Shown here piece after piece: positions 1-9,119 of a stretch of DNA of 35,697 nucleotides. Both the position numbers and the translations under genes were made by a program. This DNA is from Bacteroidota bacterium (GTDB taxonomy: Bacteria; Bacteroidota; Bacteroidia; JABDFU01). Numbering within the stretch: position 1 is the stretch's first letter; every line of letters begins with the position of its first letter. The notes beneath the pieces were generated by a model that was not told where the DNA came from, made no database searches, and saw nothing but the letters and a program-made list of their open reading frames with translations. Location of the stretch: contig JACPDY010000103.1 in the NCBI GenBank assembly GCA_016183775.1, forward strand, positions 1 to 35,697, read 5' to 3'.

Positions 1-1
1 C

Positions 2-985
2 GAATGGGCGCCGATGCTCTTTGCCATTGCCCTGATAGCAGCCGGGCAAAGCTCTACCATCACAGGCACTTTAGCCGGCCAGGTAGTCATGGAAGGTTAT
101 CTTAACCTCCGAATACAGCCCTGGATAAGACGTCTCATGACCCGACTGATAGCAATTATCCCTGCATTCCTGACCATCTATATAGCCGGGGAATCTGCAA
201 CCGGAAAACTTCTGGTATTCAGTCAGGTTATTTTAAGCCTCCAGCTTGGCTTTGCCATCATTCCACTCATACACTTTGTAAGCGATAAGAACAGGATGGG
301 CACATTTGCCATTGGCCGACTAACAAAGATTGCGGCATGGCTTTGTGTTATAGTGATCGTTGGCCTGAATATCAATCTTGTAATTCAATCGATTGTTGAA
401 TGGCTGATTACTTCAGAGAACCCGACTGTAATTGCTTTTACCATAATACCCCTCAGCATTTTCGCATGCTGCCTCTTGTTTTATATCACATTTAAACCAT
501 TCCTTAACAACATCCGGTTTTCTTCATATAAACCACACAGCGCATTTCATTCATTGAAACTTGAACCGGGAAAAAATTATGCAAACATTGCGATCGCGGT
601 GGATTTTTCGGATATGGACTCTAAGACCATCAGTCACGCGCTGTTACAAGGCGGGACAAAAGCCAGGTACCTGCTTATTCATATTGTTGAAACACCGGGG
701 GCCATTATTCACGGAAAAAACACCCGGGATTACGAATCGCTGGCCGACAGAAAAGGGCTGGATGAATATGCCGCACAATTAAGAGCACTTAGCTATAAGG
801 TTGATGTTACACTCGGCTATGGCAATCCAAAAAAGGTAATACCCGAAATAGTTAATAAAAGCGGGACTGAATTACTTGTTATGGGAGCTCATGGACACAG
901 GGGACTGAAGGATCTCTTCCTGGGCACCACGGTTGATGCAGTGCGGCATGGAATAAAAATTCCACTGCTGGTTGCGCGGGCTTAA
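2..985 (+). CDS. Nramp-family divalent metal transporter fused to a C-terminal UspA domain (5' end outside window)
   Basis: The frame is open to the left edge, so the N-terminal part is missing. The first ~165 visible residues are hydrophobic and carry the Nramp signature GQSSTITGTLAGQ followed by VMEGYL, then further membrane segments, which indicates proton-coupled Mn/Fe uptake of the MntH type. From about residue 190 the protein becomes a soluble UspA domain (NIAIAVDFSD start). Near its end is G-A-H-G, nine residues, then G-T, which fits the G-2x-G-9x-G-[S/T] ATP-binding motif of nucleotide-binding Usp proteins. The domain is therefore on the cytoplasmic tail and may sense ATP or stress; that role is inference. 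The first in-frame ATG in the window (14) is internal. The stop codon overlaps the stop of the convergent tamB-like gene in the tetranucleotide TTAA. Confidence 0.9.
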   Translation, partial: EWAPMLFAIALIAAGQSSTITGTLAGQVVMEGYLNLRIQPWIRRLMTRLIAIIPAFLTIYIAGESATGKLLVFSQVILSLQLGFAIIPLIHFVSDKNRMGTFAIGRLTKIAAWLCVIVIVGLNINLVIQSIVEWLITSENPTVIAFTIIPLSIFACCLLFYITFKPFLNNIRFSSYKPHSAFHSLKLEPGKNYANIAIAVDFSDMDSKTISHALLQGGTKARYLLIHIVETPGAIIHGKNTRDYESLADRKGLDEYAAQLRALSYKVDVTLGYGNPKKVIPEIVNKSGTELLVMGAHGHRGLKDLFLGTTVDAVRHGIKIPLLVARA

Positions 986-3900
986 TTTGCCGGCTGTTCT
1001 TTTTTCTTTTTCTGAAAACGAAACAGGTAGTACTTATACAGATCTCCGATCGTATTGAACTCTTCTCTGTAAAATACACCAACTCCCTGCGTATAGGGAG
1101 AACTAAGGTTAATGATCGCATTGTCGTTCGTACGGTTAAACGCTTTTACGCGTATTTTCCCATCATCTGTAAGTTTATATTCCATGTTTACATCACCCAC
1201 AAGTGTATTGGTGCTCTGCGCAACTCTTGAGGAAACACCAAAATTGCCATCAATACTCAAACGGTTATTAAATAACTGGGTAGAAAGTGCCAATTGTAAT
1301 TCTTCATTACTCACCTTATCACCCGCTCTGTATTTAACACCAAGATCAAAATCTTTACTGATTTTTGAAAGCATATTACTCAGCTGGTTCGACAACAGCT
1401 CACTTGAAGCCGCTTTTCCGGCATTCCCTGTTTCACCGGTACCAACGAGAGTTTGCGGAGTAACAAAGCTGCCAAGTACCATCAATGAGAATACCTGGCG
1501 GTTCATTTCAAGGTCATTATTCACCATATTGCGCACATCTCGGCGCGTACCCTCATTCACAGTCGGCAAGTCAATATCAAAAGCGATATCCGGAGTCATA
1601 AGTTTATTTGACAATATCATTTTACAATCAACAGGGTATCTGCGTTTATATGTACCGGTAGAATCCCCGGGGAAAAGAGGGCTGAGAGAGGTCCTTAATT
1701 TGTACACCGCGTTAAGGTTCATTTCGGCATCGTAAGGGCTGCCGCTCCATTTAACTGTCCCCCCCTGCTCTATATCGAAACGTTTGTTGATGATATTTTG
1801 AAGTGTGAATAAATAATCTCCATTCTCCACAGTATAATTACCATACATATTGAACTTACCCAGCGTATTGATCTCAAGCTTTAATGTGCCGTTCCCGCGC
1901 GCTTTAATAACGTCTCCGATCTTTTGATCGAATATCAGTTCTATCTCCGCATCCGGGGTTACATCCAGGTCGAAATCGAGCTGTAACCCGCTAAGATCCA
2001 CTTTGTACTTATCTTTCTTAACTCCACTTGTATCGTGATTCACAAATGTTATAAAATTACTTTGCGAAACTTCGGTAGTACCTGACAATGGAATAAACAA
2101 TTTAGTTTTCCCGCTTTTCTTCGCAATATTGACCTTGTCAGTTTTTACATTCGCCGTGATTAATATCATGTTATTGATATAACCGAATATATTAATATAG
2201 GGTCCTGTAACGTAGGCCTGTCCGTAATACAGCGGGTTCTGATCTTCAGTCGTATTCAATACCATAAATTTTATCGGAGTAATGTCAAAGTCAAGCTGGA
2301 AATTTTTGAAATTATCATGGTAAACTTTTCCATTCACAATAGCGGTACCTGACCCCGATCTTCTATCCTTTTCAGAAAGTGTGTTACCCTTTTTATTCTG
2401 TTCATAGATCTGATCGTATAACACCATGTTCTCAACCCCAAATGAATTCTTATCTATGATCACATCATGTTTGAAGCTATACCATGTTCCCAGGTAATTA
2501 ACACTTACCCTTTGCGCATCTATTGTAAGCTTACCGCTTAATTCGGGATTACTTAATGGCCCTTTTAGAAGCATATTCCCTGAAAATTGCCCGACAACAT
2601 CTTTACAATAATCTTTGATAAAAGGCTTTACGAGATCCAGACTGAGAGTATTCAGCGTTAAATTCATATCAATACTGTTGTTCCTGTTAGGATAATAAAA
2701 TCCTGAAAAGATAATATCGGGAAGAATATCCTTACTGAACAATCCGTTCAACGCCAGCGCGTCCTTCTCACTGTTCCAGATGGTTTTTACATACCCATTC
2801 CCGATATCTTCATTATTTATTTTCAAGCCTGTAAAATTTGTATTGCTGATGACCATCGGTGTGGAATAAATGCCGGCAACACGTGTTTGTCCGTCAACAA
2901 TACCTTTCAGCTTAATGCCGGAACTAACCATGAACCTGTTCAGGTTGGCAAGGTTAAATTGTGTGAACCTGACAAGCATGCTATCCGAAGAAAATCTCGA
3001 AGAGTTGCCGCTTATATGTATGTACTGACGATTATTAGAGATTTCCATGTTATGGACATAAATACAGGATGTATCAATGATTACCTGGTTGTTTGAATTA
3101 ATGGCCCATATTGAATCAGTTATGACTATTTCTGAAGGAAGAAAACTGAACTTTATCTCAGGAGCTGAAGTGAATACCGCTTTTGCTTTTATATCGGCCC
3201 GGTATTCGGGAGTTGAGTGATTATTCCATTTAATATTGAAAAAGGAAGAATCATTTTGAGTGCCGGTAGTTACATCAAAGTTTTTCAGCAAAAGACTGTC
3301 TGTAATAGCTACCTGTGATGAGGTTATGTCCAGGTTCAGTTTTTTATTCTCCAAACGGGCCTTTAATTCAACACTATCCAGTTTGTTGCCAAATACTTTT
3401 AACCGGGGGGAGGATATATCCAATACCAGCTGCTGGATTGTTGAATTATAGGTTCCGTCAATTGTTGTTCCTTCGGCGATCCCTAATTTTGGTAAAAATA
3501 ATTTTGTAAAATCATCAGGGTGTTTGAATCTGGCTTTTAATTCAAACTGCTGGTCTTGCGGGGCCTTTATCTGTCTGGAACTGAAGTAAGCCGGCAAAAC
3601 AAAACTGAGCATGTTTTCGAATGAAGTACCCAGCTCCTGGAATATGTATTTCCCTTTAACATCAACATCAATAAAATCAGAGCTTACACGAAGCTGTTTG
3701 CTGCGGGCATCATCTGTGGCAGTCAGTTTAAATTCATTAAAAACAAAGTGCTCCTTACCAATGCTAACGGATGTATTATGTGCTTCCGCAACCCCGGTTA
3801 AATTATCAATAGAGTTACCCTTCATTTGAAAATGAAGAACAGAGGAAACTACTACCGAAGTATCACGTTTAAGAACATGAAGAGCGGTAAGGTTGGCCTG

Positions 3901-5454
3901 CGTAATGTCGGCATTAAAATTCAATTGCGGCAGCTTTTGAGTGAAATCAACATTTCCTTCAAATTTAAATTTCAGATTGTCATCATTTAAAGTCAACGTT
4001 CCATCAAATATTTTTCTTGATAACCTCGCCTCAACCTTCGCATCCTTATAACTATAACCCATTGCATCAAAACGTATGATTGTCCCATTCAATTTAGCGT
4101 CAGCATTATCACTCTGCACTCCACTTCCATCAATATGAGCATCAAGTGCGATATTTCGGATCTTATCTGTCAGCAACAGTTTACCTATGTTAAAGCCTGA
4201 TGATCTTAACTTACCTTTATAAAACAGTTTCTTGATATCAAGATCCTCCTTCATGGACATATCACAGGAAACGTTCCCCAATGCAGACGAAAAGGTTCCG
4301 AAAGCGACAAAGTCATTTAAGAAGCCATTGAAACTTCCATGAAATGAAATGAGACCCAGTGACTTCATGTTATCAGGAACCTTCAGTGTTTTACCTTCAG
4401 CAAAAGGCGGAACCGGCATTTGCTCCAGATCGCCTTTGTTTGTTGTAAGCTTATTCACTTTAATATTCAATATCATCTCATCAACATTTGGTATACCTGT
4501 TAATTCAATGTTGCCATCGAAATGAGTTGCAGTTCCGTAATGTATCGTCAAATTCTTACCCTTCAGGGCATCAACCTTCCCATTAATATTCCCTGATATA
4601 AATACCGTTTGATGAATATCTTTTAAAACCGGCGCGAAATATCCAATATCGGATACCTCTACCCAGGTGCTGTCAAAATGACTTTTCATTTTAACCTTTG
4701 TTATAAAGTCAGGGAAATCGGCGTACTTGTCGTACTTCATTTGAAAATCGCTTTTGATACTGCTTCCGGGAGTAATAATCCTCAGATCATTTAATATAAT
4801 TCCTTTAGGTGAAATGCTCGTATTTGCGGATAAGCTGCTTAAAACAAATCCGCATTTTTCGTACGCGGATAATTTTTCTATATCAAAATAAATAGTATCC
4901 TTTTCAAAATGAATATTTCTGATATTGCCATTTACTTTCCTGCATAAAATATCAGAATAGTTCATTCCCTCTGTGCTGACTGTATCGGCTTCATTCTTAT
5001 AAGCGAAGAACAAATCTTTAAGAATAATATCTCTGCATTTCACCTGCCAAATTGTCGGATCTTTAGAAGTAGTATCGTTACCTGAAAAGGCATCGATCAG
5101 GAACTGAAAGTTAAAATCCTTCTCACCGGAATATTGGATCAATTTAACCTTAGGATTTACTAACTCCAATCCGGATACAGCCAACTCGCGCTTTTCAAAA
5201 CTTAAATTGGTGACATCCAGCTTCAGCTCATTAAAGAAAAGCAGGGTATCCTTATGCACATCCTGGATATAAACATCCCGAAGGACAAGCTTTTTGAAGA
5301 ATTCAATATCCACTTCACCGATCCTGACCTCTGTATGGAGTTGGTTTGAATAATATGAAGCCAACCTGTGCGCAATTTTAGTTTGAACGGCAGAAGAACG
5401 GAGGAGCAACACGCTTCCGGCTACTAACAAAACAATCGTCAATAGCACATACAA
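982..5454 (-). CDS. TamB-like translocation/assembly module protein (DUF490)
   Basis: A 1490-residue protein with one N-terminal hydrophobic anchor (YVLLTIVLLVAGSVLLLR) followed by a long, beta-rich periplasmic body with no cysteine-rich or catalytic motifs. The last ~450 residues have the TamB C-terminal pattern: a string of repeated beta strands, TGPYINIFGYI, IEQGGTVKWSGSPYDAEMNL, and a terminal FYREEF segment. TamB-family proteins are thought to bridge inner and outer membranes for lipid transport or outer-membrane protein assembly. The start is unusual. In the minus-strand frame a TAA lies 15 codons before position 5454 and there is no ATG before the anchor. The first plausible start is TTG at 5452-5454; an upstream ATT or ATA would be the alternative. 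It is divergent from tsaD. Confidence 0.88.
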   Translation of the reverse strand: MYVLLTIVLLVAGSVLLLRSSAVQTKIAHRLASYYSNQLHTEVRIGEVDIEFFKKLVLRDVYIQDVHKDTLLFFNELKLDVTNLSFEKRELAVSGLELVNPKVKLIQYSGEKDFNFQFLIDAFSGNDTTSKDPTIWQVKCRDIILKDLFFAYKNEADTVSTEGMNYSDILCRKVNGNIRNIHFEKDTIYFDIEKLSAYEKCGFVLSSLSANTSISPKGIILNDLRIITPGSSIKSDFQMKYDKYADFPDFITKVKMKSHFDSTWVEVSDIGYFAPVLKDIHQTVFISGNINGKVDALKGKNLTIHYGTATHFDGNIELTGIPNVDEMILNIKVNKLTTNKGDLEQMPVPPFAEGKTLKVPDNMKSLGLISFHGSFNGFLNDFVAFGTFSSALGNVSCDMSMKEDLDIKKLFYKGKLRSSGFNIGKLLLTDKIRNIALDAHIDGSGVQSDNADAKLNGTIIRFDAMGYSYKDAKVEARLSRKIFDGTLTLNDDNLKFKFEGNVDFTQKLPQLNFNADITQANLTALHVLKRDTSVVVSSVLHFQMKGNSIDNLTGVAEAHNTSVSIGKEHFVFNEFKLTATDDARSKQLRVSSDFIDVDVKGKYIFQELGTSFENMLSFVLPAYFSSRQIKAPQDQQFELKARFKHPDDFTKLFLPKLGIAEGTTIDGTYNSTIQQLVLDISSPRLKVFGNKLDSVELKARLENKKLNLDITSSQVAITDSLLLKNFDVTTGTQNDSSFFNIKWNNHSTPEYRADIKAKAVFTSAPEIKFSFLPSEIVITDSIWAINSNNQVIIDTSCIYVHNMEISNNRQYIHISGNSSRFSSDSMLVRFTQFNLANLNRFMVSSGIKLKGIVDGQTRVAGIYSTPMVISNTNFTGLKINNEDIGNGYVKTIWNSEKDALALNGLFSKDILPDIIFSGFYYPNRNNSIDMNLTLNTLSLDLVKPFIKDYCKDVVGQFSGNMLLKGPLSNPELSGKLTIDAQRVSVNYLGTWYSFKHDVIIDKNSFGVENMVLYDQIYEQNKKGNTLSEKDRRSGSGTAIVNGKVYHDNFKNFQLDFDITPIKFMVLNTTEDQNPLYYGQAYVTGPYINIFGYINNMILITANVKTDKVNIAKKSGKTKLFIPLSGTTEVSQSNFITFVNHDTSGVKKDKYKVDLSGLQLDFDLDVTPDAEIELIFDQKIGDVIKARGNGTLKLEINTLGKFNMYGNYTVENGDYLFTLQNIINKRFDIEQGGTVKWSGSPYDAEMNLNAVYKLRTSLSPLFPGDSTGTYKRRYPVDCKMILSNKLMTPDIAFDIDLPTVNEGTRRDVRNMVNNDLEMNRQVFSLMVLGSFVTPQTLVGTGETGNAGKAASSELLSNQLSNMLSKISKDFDLGVKYRAGDKVSNEELQLALSTQLFNNRLSIDGNFGVSSRVAQSTNTLVGDVNMEYKLTDDGKIRVKAFNRTNDNAIINLSSPYTQGVGVFYREEFNTIGDLYKYYLFRFQKKKKEQPAN

Positions 5455-5504
5455 TGATATTTTAACAGCTTTTTTAATAACTTTATTACCAGTTTGTTAC
5501 CTGA

Positions 5505-5533
5505 TTGACAAATTTAAACAAACGATACCTTTA
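5505..5533 (+). promoter_or_regulatory. Possible tsaD promoter
   Basis: TTGACA at 5505-5510 is followed, 18 bp after its TTG, by TACCTTTA at 5526-5533, one base off TAnnTTTG. The GTG start of tsaD is 38 bp downstream. It overlaps the divergent tamB-like promoter. Confidence 0.35.
5509..5516 (-). promoter_or_regulatory. Possible -7 element of the tamB-like gene
   Basis: The minus strand reads TAAATTTG, an exact match to the Bacteroidota -7 consensus TAnnTTTG, about 55 bp before the proposed TTG start. No TTTG at -33 spacing was seen, so this is a weak call. Confidence 0.35.
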
Positions 5534-5570
5534 AACCTTATCGATCTTAAATTGATTCTAACAAGCGACG

Positions 5571-6602
5571 GTGAGTAACAATACAAATAAAATAATCATT
5601 TTAGGGATCGAATCATCCTGTGATGATACAGCTGCAGCTGTAATTCAGGATGGCAAACTTCTTGCCAATATTGTTGCGGGGCAAGGAATACATCAGCAAT
5701 ATGGCGGCATTGTGCCCGAACTGGCCTCAAGAGCCCACCAGCAAAATATAGTCCCTTTGGTTGATTCAGCCCTTAAAAAAGCTGATATTACCAAAGAACA
5801 ATTAAGCGCTGTCGCTTTTACCCGCGGCCCCGGATTGATCGGTTCGCTGCTGGTCGGCACTTCGTTTGCTAAAGGATTCGCAATGGCGCTCAACATTCCA
5901 CTCATCGAAGTACACCATATGCAGGCTCATGTTTTGGCTCATTTTATTACCGATAATTCTGACAAGCCACATCCGGAGTTCCCCTTTCTGTGTTTAACAG
6001 TTTCCGGCGGACACACTCAAATTGTGTTGGTGAAAGATCACCTCGGAATGAAAATTATTGGCGAAACCATTGATGATGCAGCCGGTGAGGCTTTTGACAA
6101 GAGCGCGAAGATAATGGGACTTCCCTATCCCGGCGGTCCTTTTATTGATCAACTTGCGGAGAAAGGCAACCCTGACAAATTTAAATTTCCTCATCCGCAA
6201 ATTCCTGAACTTAATTTTAGTTTCAGCGGATTAAAGACCTCTTTCCTGTATTTTATCAATGAACAGGTTAAACGCGAAAATGACTTTATTGAAAAGAACA
6301 AAGCCGATCTCTGTGCTTCCATTCAGAAAACGATAATAGATATATTGCTCGCGAAATTGAAGCTGGCCGCAAAACAACACAACATATCCCGGATCGCTGT
6401 TGCCGGTGGAGTTTCGGCCAATAAAGGATTACGTAAGGCCCTGGAAGAAGAGGCCCGGAAAAGCAATTGGTCGCTATTTATTCCCCCATTTGAATACTGC
6501 ACGGATAATGCAGCCATGATAGCCATTACAGGATATTACAAATTTTTGATAAAAGATTTTTGCGATCAGAACACAACCGCAACCGCCAGGTATCCTATGT
6601 AA
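5571..6602 (+). CDS. tsaD: tRNA N6-adenosine threonylcarbamoyltransferase TsaD
   Basis: TsaD transfers the threonylcarbamoyl group from TC-AMP to A37 of ANN-decoding tRNAs, acting with TsaB and TsaE in the cytoplasm. The 343-residue length is normal. Visible family features are LGIESSCDDTA near the N-terminus, TRGPGLIGSLLVG (residues 84-96), the metal-binding pair His116 and His120 in HHMQAH, the SGGHTQIVLV strand, DDAAGEAFDK, and CTDNAAMIA near the C-terminus with the third metal ligand Asp. The start is GTG at 5571; no in-frame ATG lies near it and the sequence begins MSNNTNKIIILG directly. The gene converges on the choice-of-anchor B gene with a gap of 10 bp. Confidence 0.97.
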   Translation: MSNNTNKIIILGIESSCDDTAAAVIQDGKLLANIVAGQGIHQQYGGIVPELASRAHQQNIVPLVDSALKKADITKEQLSAVAFTRGPGLIGSLLVGTSFAKGFAMALNIPLIEVHHMQAHVLAHFITDNSDKPHPEFPFLCLTVSGGHTQIVLVKDHLGMKIIGETIDDAAGEAFDKSAKIMGLPYPGGPFIDQLAEKGNPDKFKFPHPQIPELNFSFSGLKTSFLYFINEQVKRENDFIEKNKADLCASIQKTIIDILLAKLKLAAKQHNISRIAVAGGVSANKGLRKALEEEARKSNWSLFIPPFEYCTDNAAMIAITGYYKFLIKDFCDQNTTATARYPM

Positions 6603-6612
6603 GTCCGCAGAG

Positions 6613-8193
6613 CTATTGCAGCTTCAACAATTTAACCGCATGGCTTTTTGTATTTCCGTTCGTTATCTGAGCAAAATAAATACCCCGCTCATGTATACCT
6701 TCAATTGAAATAACGCCTGTCTTGCTTTTAATGGCCTGTTGAATAAGCAAACGGCCTGTAATATCTGTTACAATCAAGTGGCCATCAGAGGATAGTTCGT
6801 CAATGAAAGAATAACAAATCGAAAATTTATCACTGAAAGGATTAGGATATACATTAAATTTCAGCGCATCATTCTGATCATCAATGGAATTTGAAACTGG
6901 TTTTAGTTTAACATTGAGGGTGGTGACATTACCTGCAGACAGGTTAATTCCGCCAATGGTTCGTGTAATATATCCCGATTTTGAAACCTGTACCGTATAT
7001 GTTCCCGGAACAACTGTACCAATCGCATAATCACCGGTTAACTTTGTACTGTCAACTATACTTGTGGTTAGTATATCGACATTTGCAGTATTGATCGGCA
7101 AGGCCGTTACCGAATCTGTTACATTACCCTCAAGATAACAGGCGCGCTTGTATGTTGGGGATAAAACAAACAACCCTTCGTTAATATTACTTACCACAAT
7201 TGTTCCTGAAGGAAGATAAGGATAAACGCCCCATGCACCCGTATATCCATTGCCTGAGTTGGCCGTATCAGTGTCAAAATCAGCAACCTGAACGAGATTA
7301 GTTGGCCGGTGTCCATCGAAGATCACAACACCGTCTTTATAATACGAACAAACCACCCAATCACTTTTAACATGACAGTTATGCACCACCGATCCTGATC
7401 CCGGATTAGATTGAACCATATCAAGCAGCGTTATATTAGCGGAATTGCTTACATCATAAGCATCAAGGAAAGAACCGGAGGTTTCATCTGTTGTAAAAAG
7501 TGTTTTACTGTCATCAGAAAGCCAGGTGTTATGGGTGGCCTGTTTTGAAGTGGTTTGAGTTTGGATTAATGTTGGTGTTGATTTATTCGAGACATCAATA
7601 ATTGAAAAATAGCCTGTATAAATATGTGACCCATATAATACATTGTTCCTGACATAACCGTCATGAATATAACTCATATTGAAAAGCCCTGCTGCAACAG
7701 GGTTCCAGGGATCAGCGAGATCGCAAATTAAAGCTCCTTTGTATGTTCCGCCGTACAGGTATGCAAATCCATTATCGATATGAAGCGAATGAGCCCTGAC
7801 AAGGGTATCGCCCATATATTTCACTTCCCAATATTTGCTGGGAAGATTCGTACCCGGAAGTTTTCTGAGATCAATAATCTGGAGGCCCCCTCCACCTTCA
7901 GATACCACATAAGCATATTTACCCCAGGTTTTAACTTCCTTCCATAAGTTATCCGGGCCGGGGATCTGGACCACTTCAAAGGGACTGTCAGGATTTGTAA
8001 CATTTACTATTGAAAGACCCTTTGAGGCACCTACCAACGCATACTCGTTTCCAAGACTATCCACATAACCCCATATATTGGCACAGGTTTGACCAGGATA
8101 TGGTAAGTTAGACCGGAAATTTATATTTACCTGTGCACTCAGAAGCGTATATCCAACACATAAGCAAAACCACACATATTTAAATTGTTTCAT
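6613..8193 (-). CDS. Choice-of-anchor B family protein with T9SS type A sorting domain
   Basis: A 526-residue secreted protein. It opens with a signal peptide (KYVWFCLCVGYTLLSAQ). Residues ~25-345 contain LVIVD-type blade repeats (LSIVNVTNPDSP, LQIIDLRKLPG, FSIIDVSNKSTP, DAYDVSNSANI) typical of choice-of-anchor B proteins, suggesting a beta-propeller. A carboxypeptidase-regulatory-like domain follows (LEGNVTDSVTALPINTANV to VSKSGYITRTIGG). The end is a T9SS sorting domain: FNVYPNPFSDKF, ITGRLL, GIYFAQI and a basic HAVKLLKLQ tail. It is probably exported by the type IX system and anchored to, or released from, the surface. The ligand or enzymatic role is unknown. No operon partner: it is convergent with tsaD, and the next gene on the strand starts 800 bp upstream. 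Confidence 0.88.
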   Translation of the reverse strand: MKQFKYVWFCLCVGYTLLSAQVNINFRSNLPYPGQTCANIWGYVDSLGNEYALVGASKGLSIVNVTNPDSPFEVVQIPGPDNLWKEVKTWGKYAYVVSEGGGGLQIIDLRKLPGTNLPSKYWEVKYMGDTLVRAHSLHIDNGFAYLYGGTYKGALICDLADPWNPVAAGLFNMSYIHDGYVRNNVLYGSHIYTGYFSIIDVSNKSTPTLIQTQTTSKQATHNTWLSDDSKTLFTTDETSGSFLDAYDVSNSANITLLDMVQSNPGSGSVVHNCHVKSDWVVCSYYKDGVVIFDGHRPTNLVQVADFDTDTANSGNGYTGAWGVYPYLPSGTIVVSNINEGLFVLSPTYKRACYLEGNVTDSVTALPINTANVDILTTSIVDSTKLTGDYAIGTVVPGTYTVQVSKSGYITRTIGGINLSAGNVTTLNVKLKPVSNSIDDQNDALKFNVYPNPFSDKFSICYSFIDELSSDGHLIVTDITGRLLIQQAIKSKTGVISIEGIHERGIYFAQITNGNTKSHAVKLLKLQ

Positions 8194-8288
8194 AACCCAC
8201 TATTGCGTTTATAATATTAATTTAAGTTACTAAGAAATAGTACAGAAAGCAATATCACGAACAAAATAAGGTACGAAAATTAGGGGGA

Positions 8289-8993
8289 TCAAATCCAGCC
8301 ATTAAGTTTATAGTAGCCAAGTGCTACAAACTCGCGTAAACAGGTAATTTCCAATTTAAGGTAATTCCAGAAATTATAGCGCAAGGCAAGGTTAGAGGAA
8401 ACATTAGGTGAATATTTTTTGCCTCCGACTTTTTTATGATCATAGGTAAGATCAACAAACATCGCATTTTCAAAGGCAGGTTCTCCTCCCACATGCTTAA
8501 ACCCTGCTTTCCAGAAGACTTTCATGGTGCGCATCATGTTTTCGGGAGAAGTGACAAGTACAATGTTTTGATCAGGCATTTCAGGAAAATCCTGAGCGAT
8601 CATAATGGCCTGTTCACGTGTATTTGTTCCTCTTTTTTCAATTTCTATACGTGATGAATCAATTCCCTTTTGGATCATTTCCTCCCGGATAAGTGCTATA
8701 ACGTCCTCATCAATCGGATGAGCGACCAGCACTTTTGCTTTAGGATATTTTTTTGCCAATGCGGAAGTATAGTAAATACGGATAAGGTTGGATTCACTGG
8801 GCATGCCGCTGCCGCCAAGAAAAACTATATGATCCGGTTTGAAATAATATTCACTCGCATTTTTTCCCAGCCACCAGTGGATGTCAAATGGAACGCGGGT
8901 GAAGGAGAACACGATGAGTATAAATGAAAAAATGCCAAAGCCAATAAATATTTTTGAGAATACTTTTTTTATTGTTGGCCAGGATTGGGTCAT
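8289..8993 (-). CDS. YdcF/SanA-like DUF218 domain protein
   Basis: From ATG at 8991-8993 the protein has 234 residues: a short cytoplasmic N-terminus, one membrane segment (IFIGFGIFSFILIVFSF), then a DUF218 domain. Diagnostic parts are HIVFLGGSGMPSESNLIR (nucleotide-like loop and Ser/Arg), AKKYPKAKVLVAHP, GIDSSRIEIEKRGTNTREQA and NIVLVTSPENMMRTMKVFWKAGF. The family includes ElyC and SanA, which affect envelope carrier lipid and barrier function; the biochemical activity is not settled. The frame extends upstream to a TTG at 9041, but the added 16 residues are not membrane-like and the ATG gives a more normal N-terminus, so I prefer 8993. The gene lies downstream of parC on the same strand, separated by ~126 bp. 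Confidence 0.85.
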   Translation of the reverse strand: MTQSWPTIKKVFSKIFIGFGIFSFILIVFSFTRVPFDIHWWLGKNASEYYFKPDHIVFLGGSGMPSESNLIRIYYTSALAKKYPKAKVLVAHPIDEDVIALIREEMIQKGIDSSRIEIEKRGTNTREQAIMIAQDFPEMPDQNIVLVTSPENMMRTMKVFWKAGFKHVGGEPAFENAMFVDLTYDHKKVGGKKYSPNVSSNLALRYNFWNYLKLEITCLREFVALGYYKLNGWI

Positions 8994-9119
8994 TGAGAAT
9001 ATTTTAAACTTTGCCCTTAGAAATGTATGGCCTACAATCAAAAATGCTGATGATTCTGATTTCTTTGCCCTTCATTTTAATTGCAATAATGTCCTAACAT
9101 CAATGACCAAACTACTACC

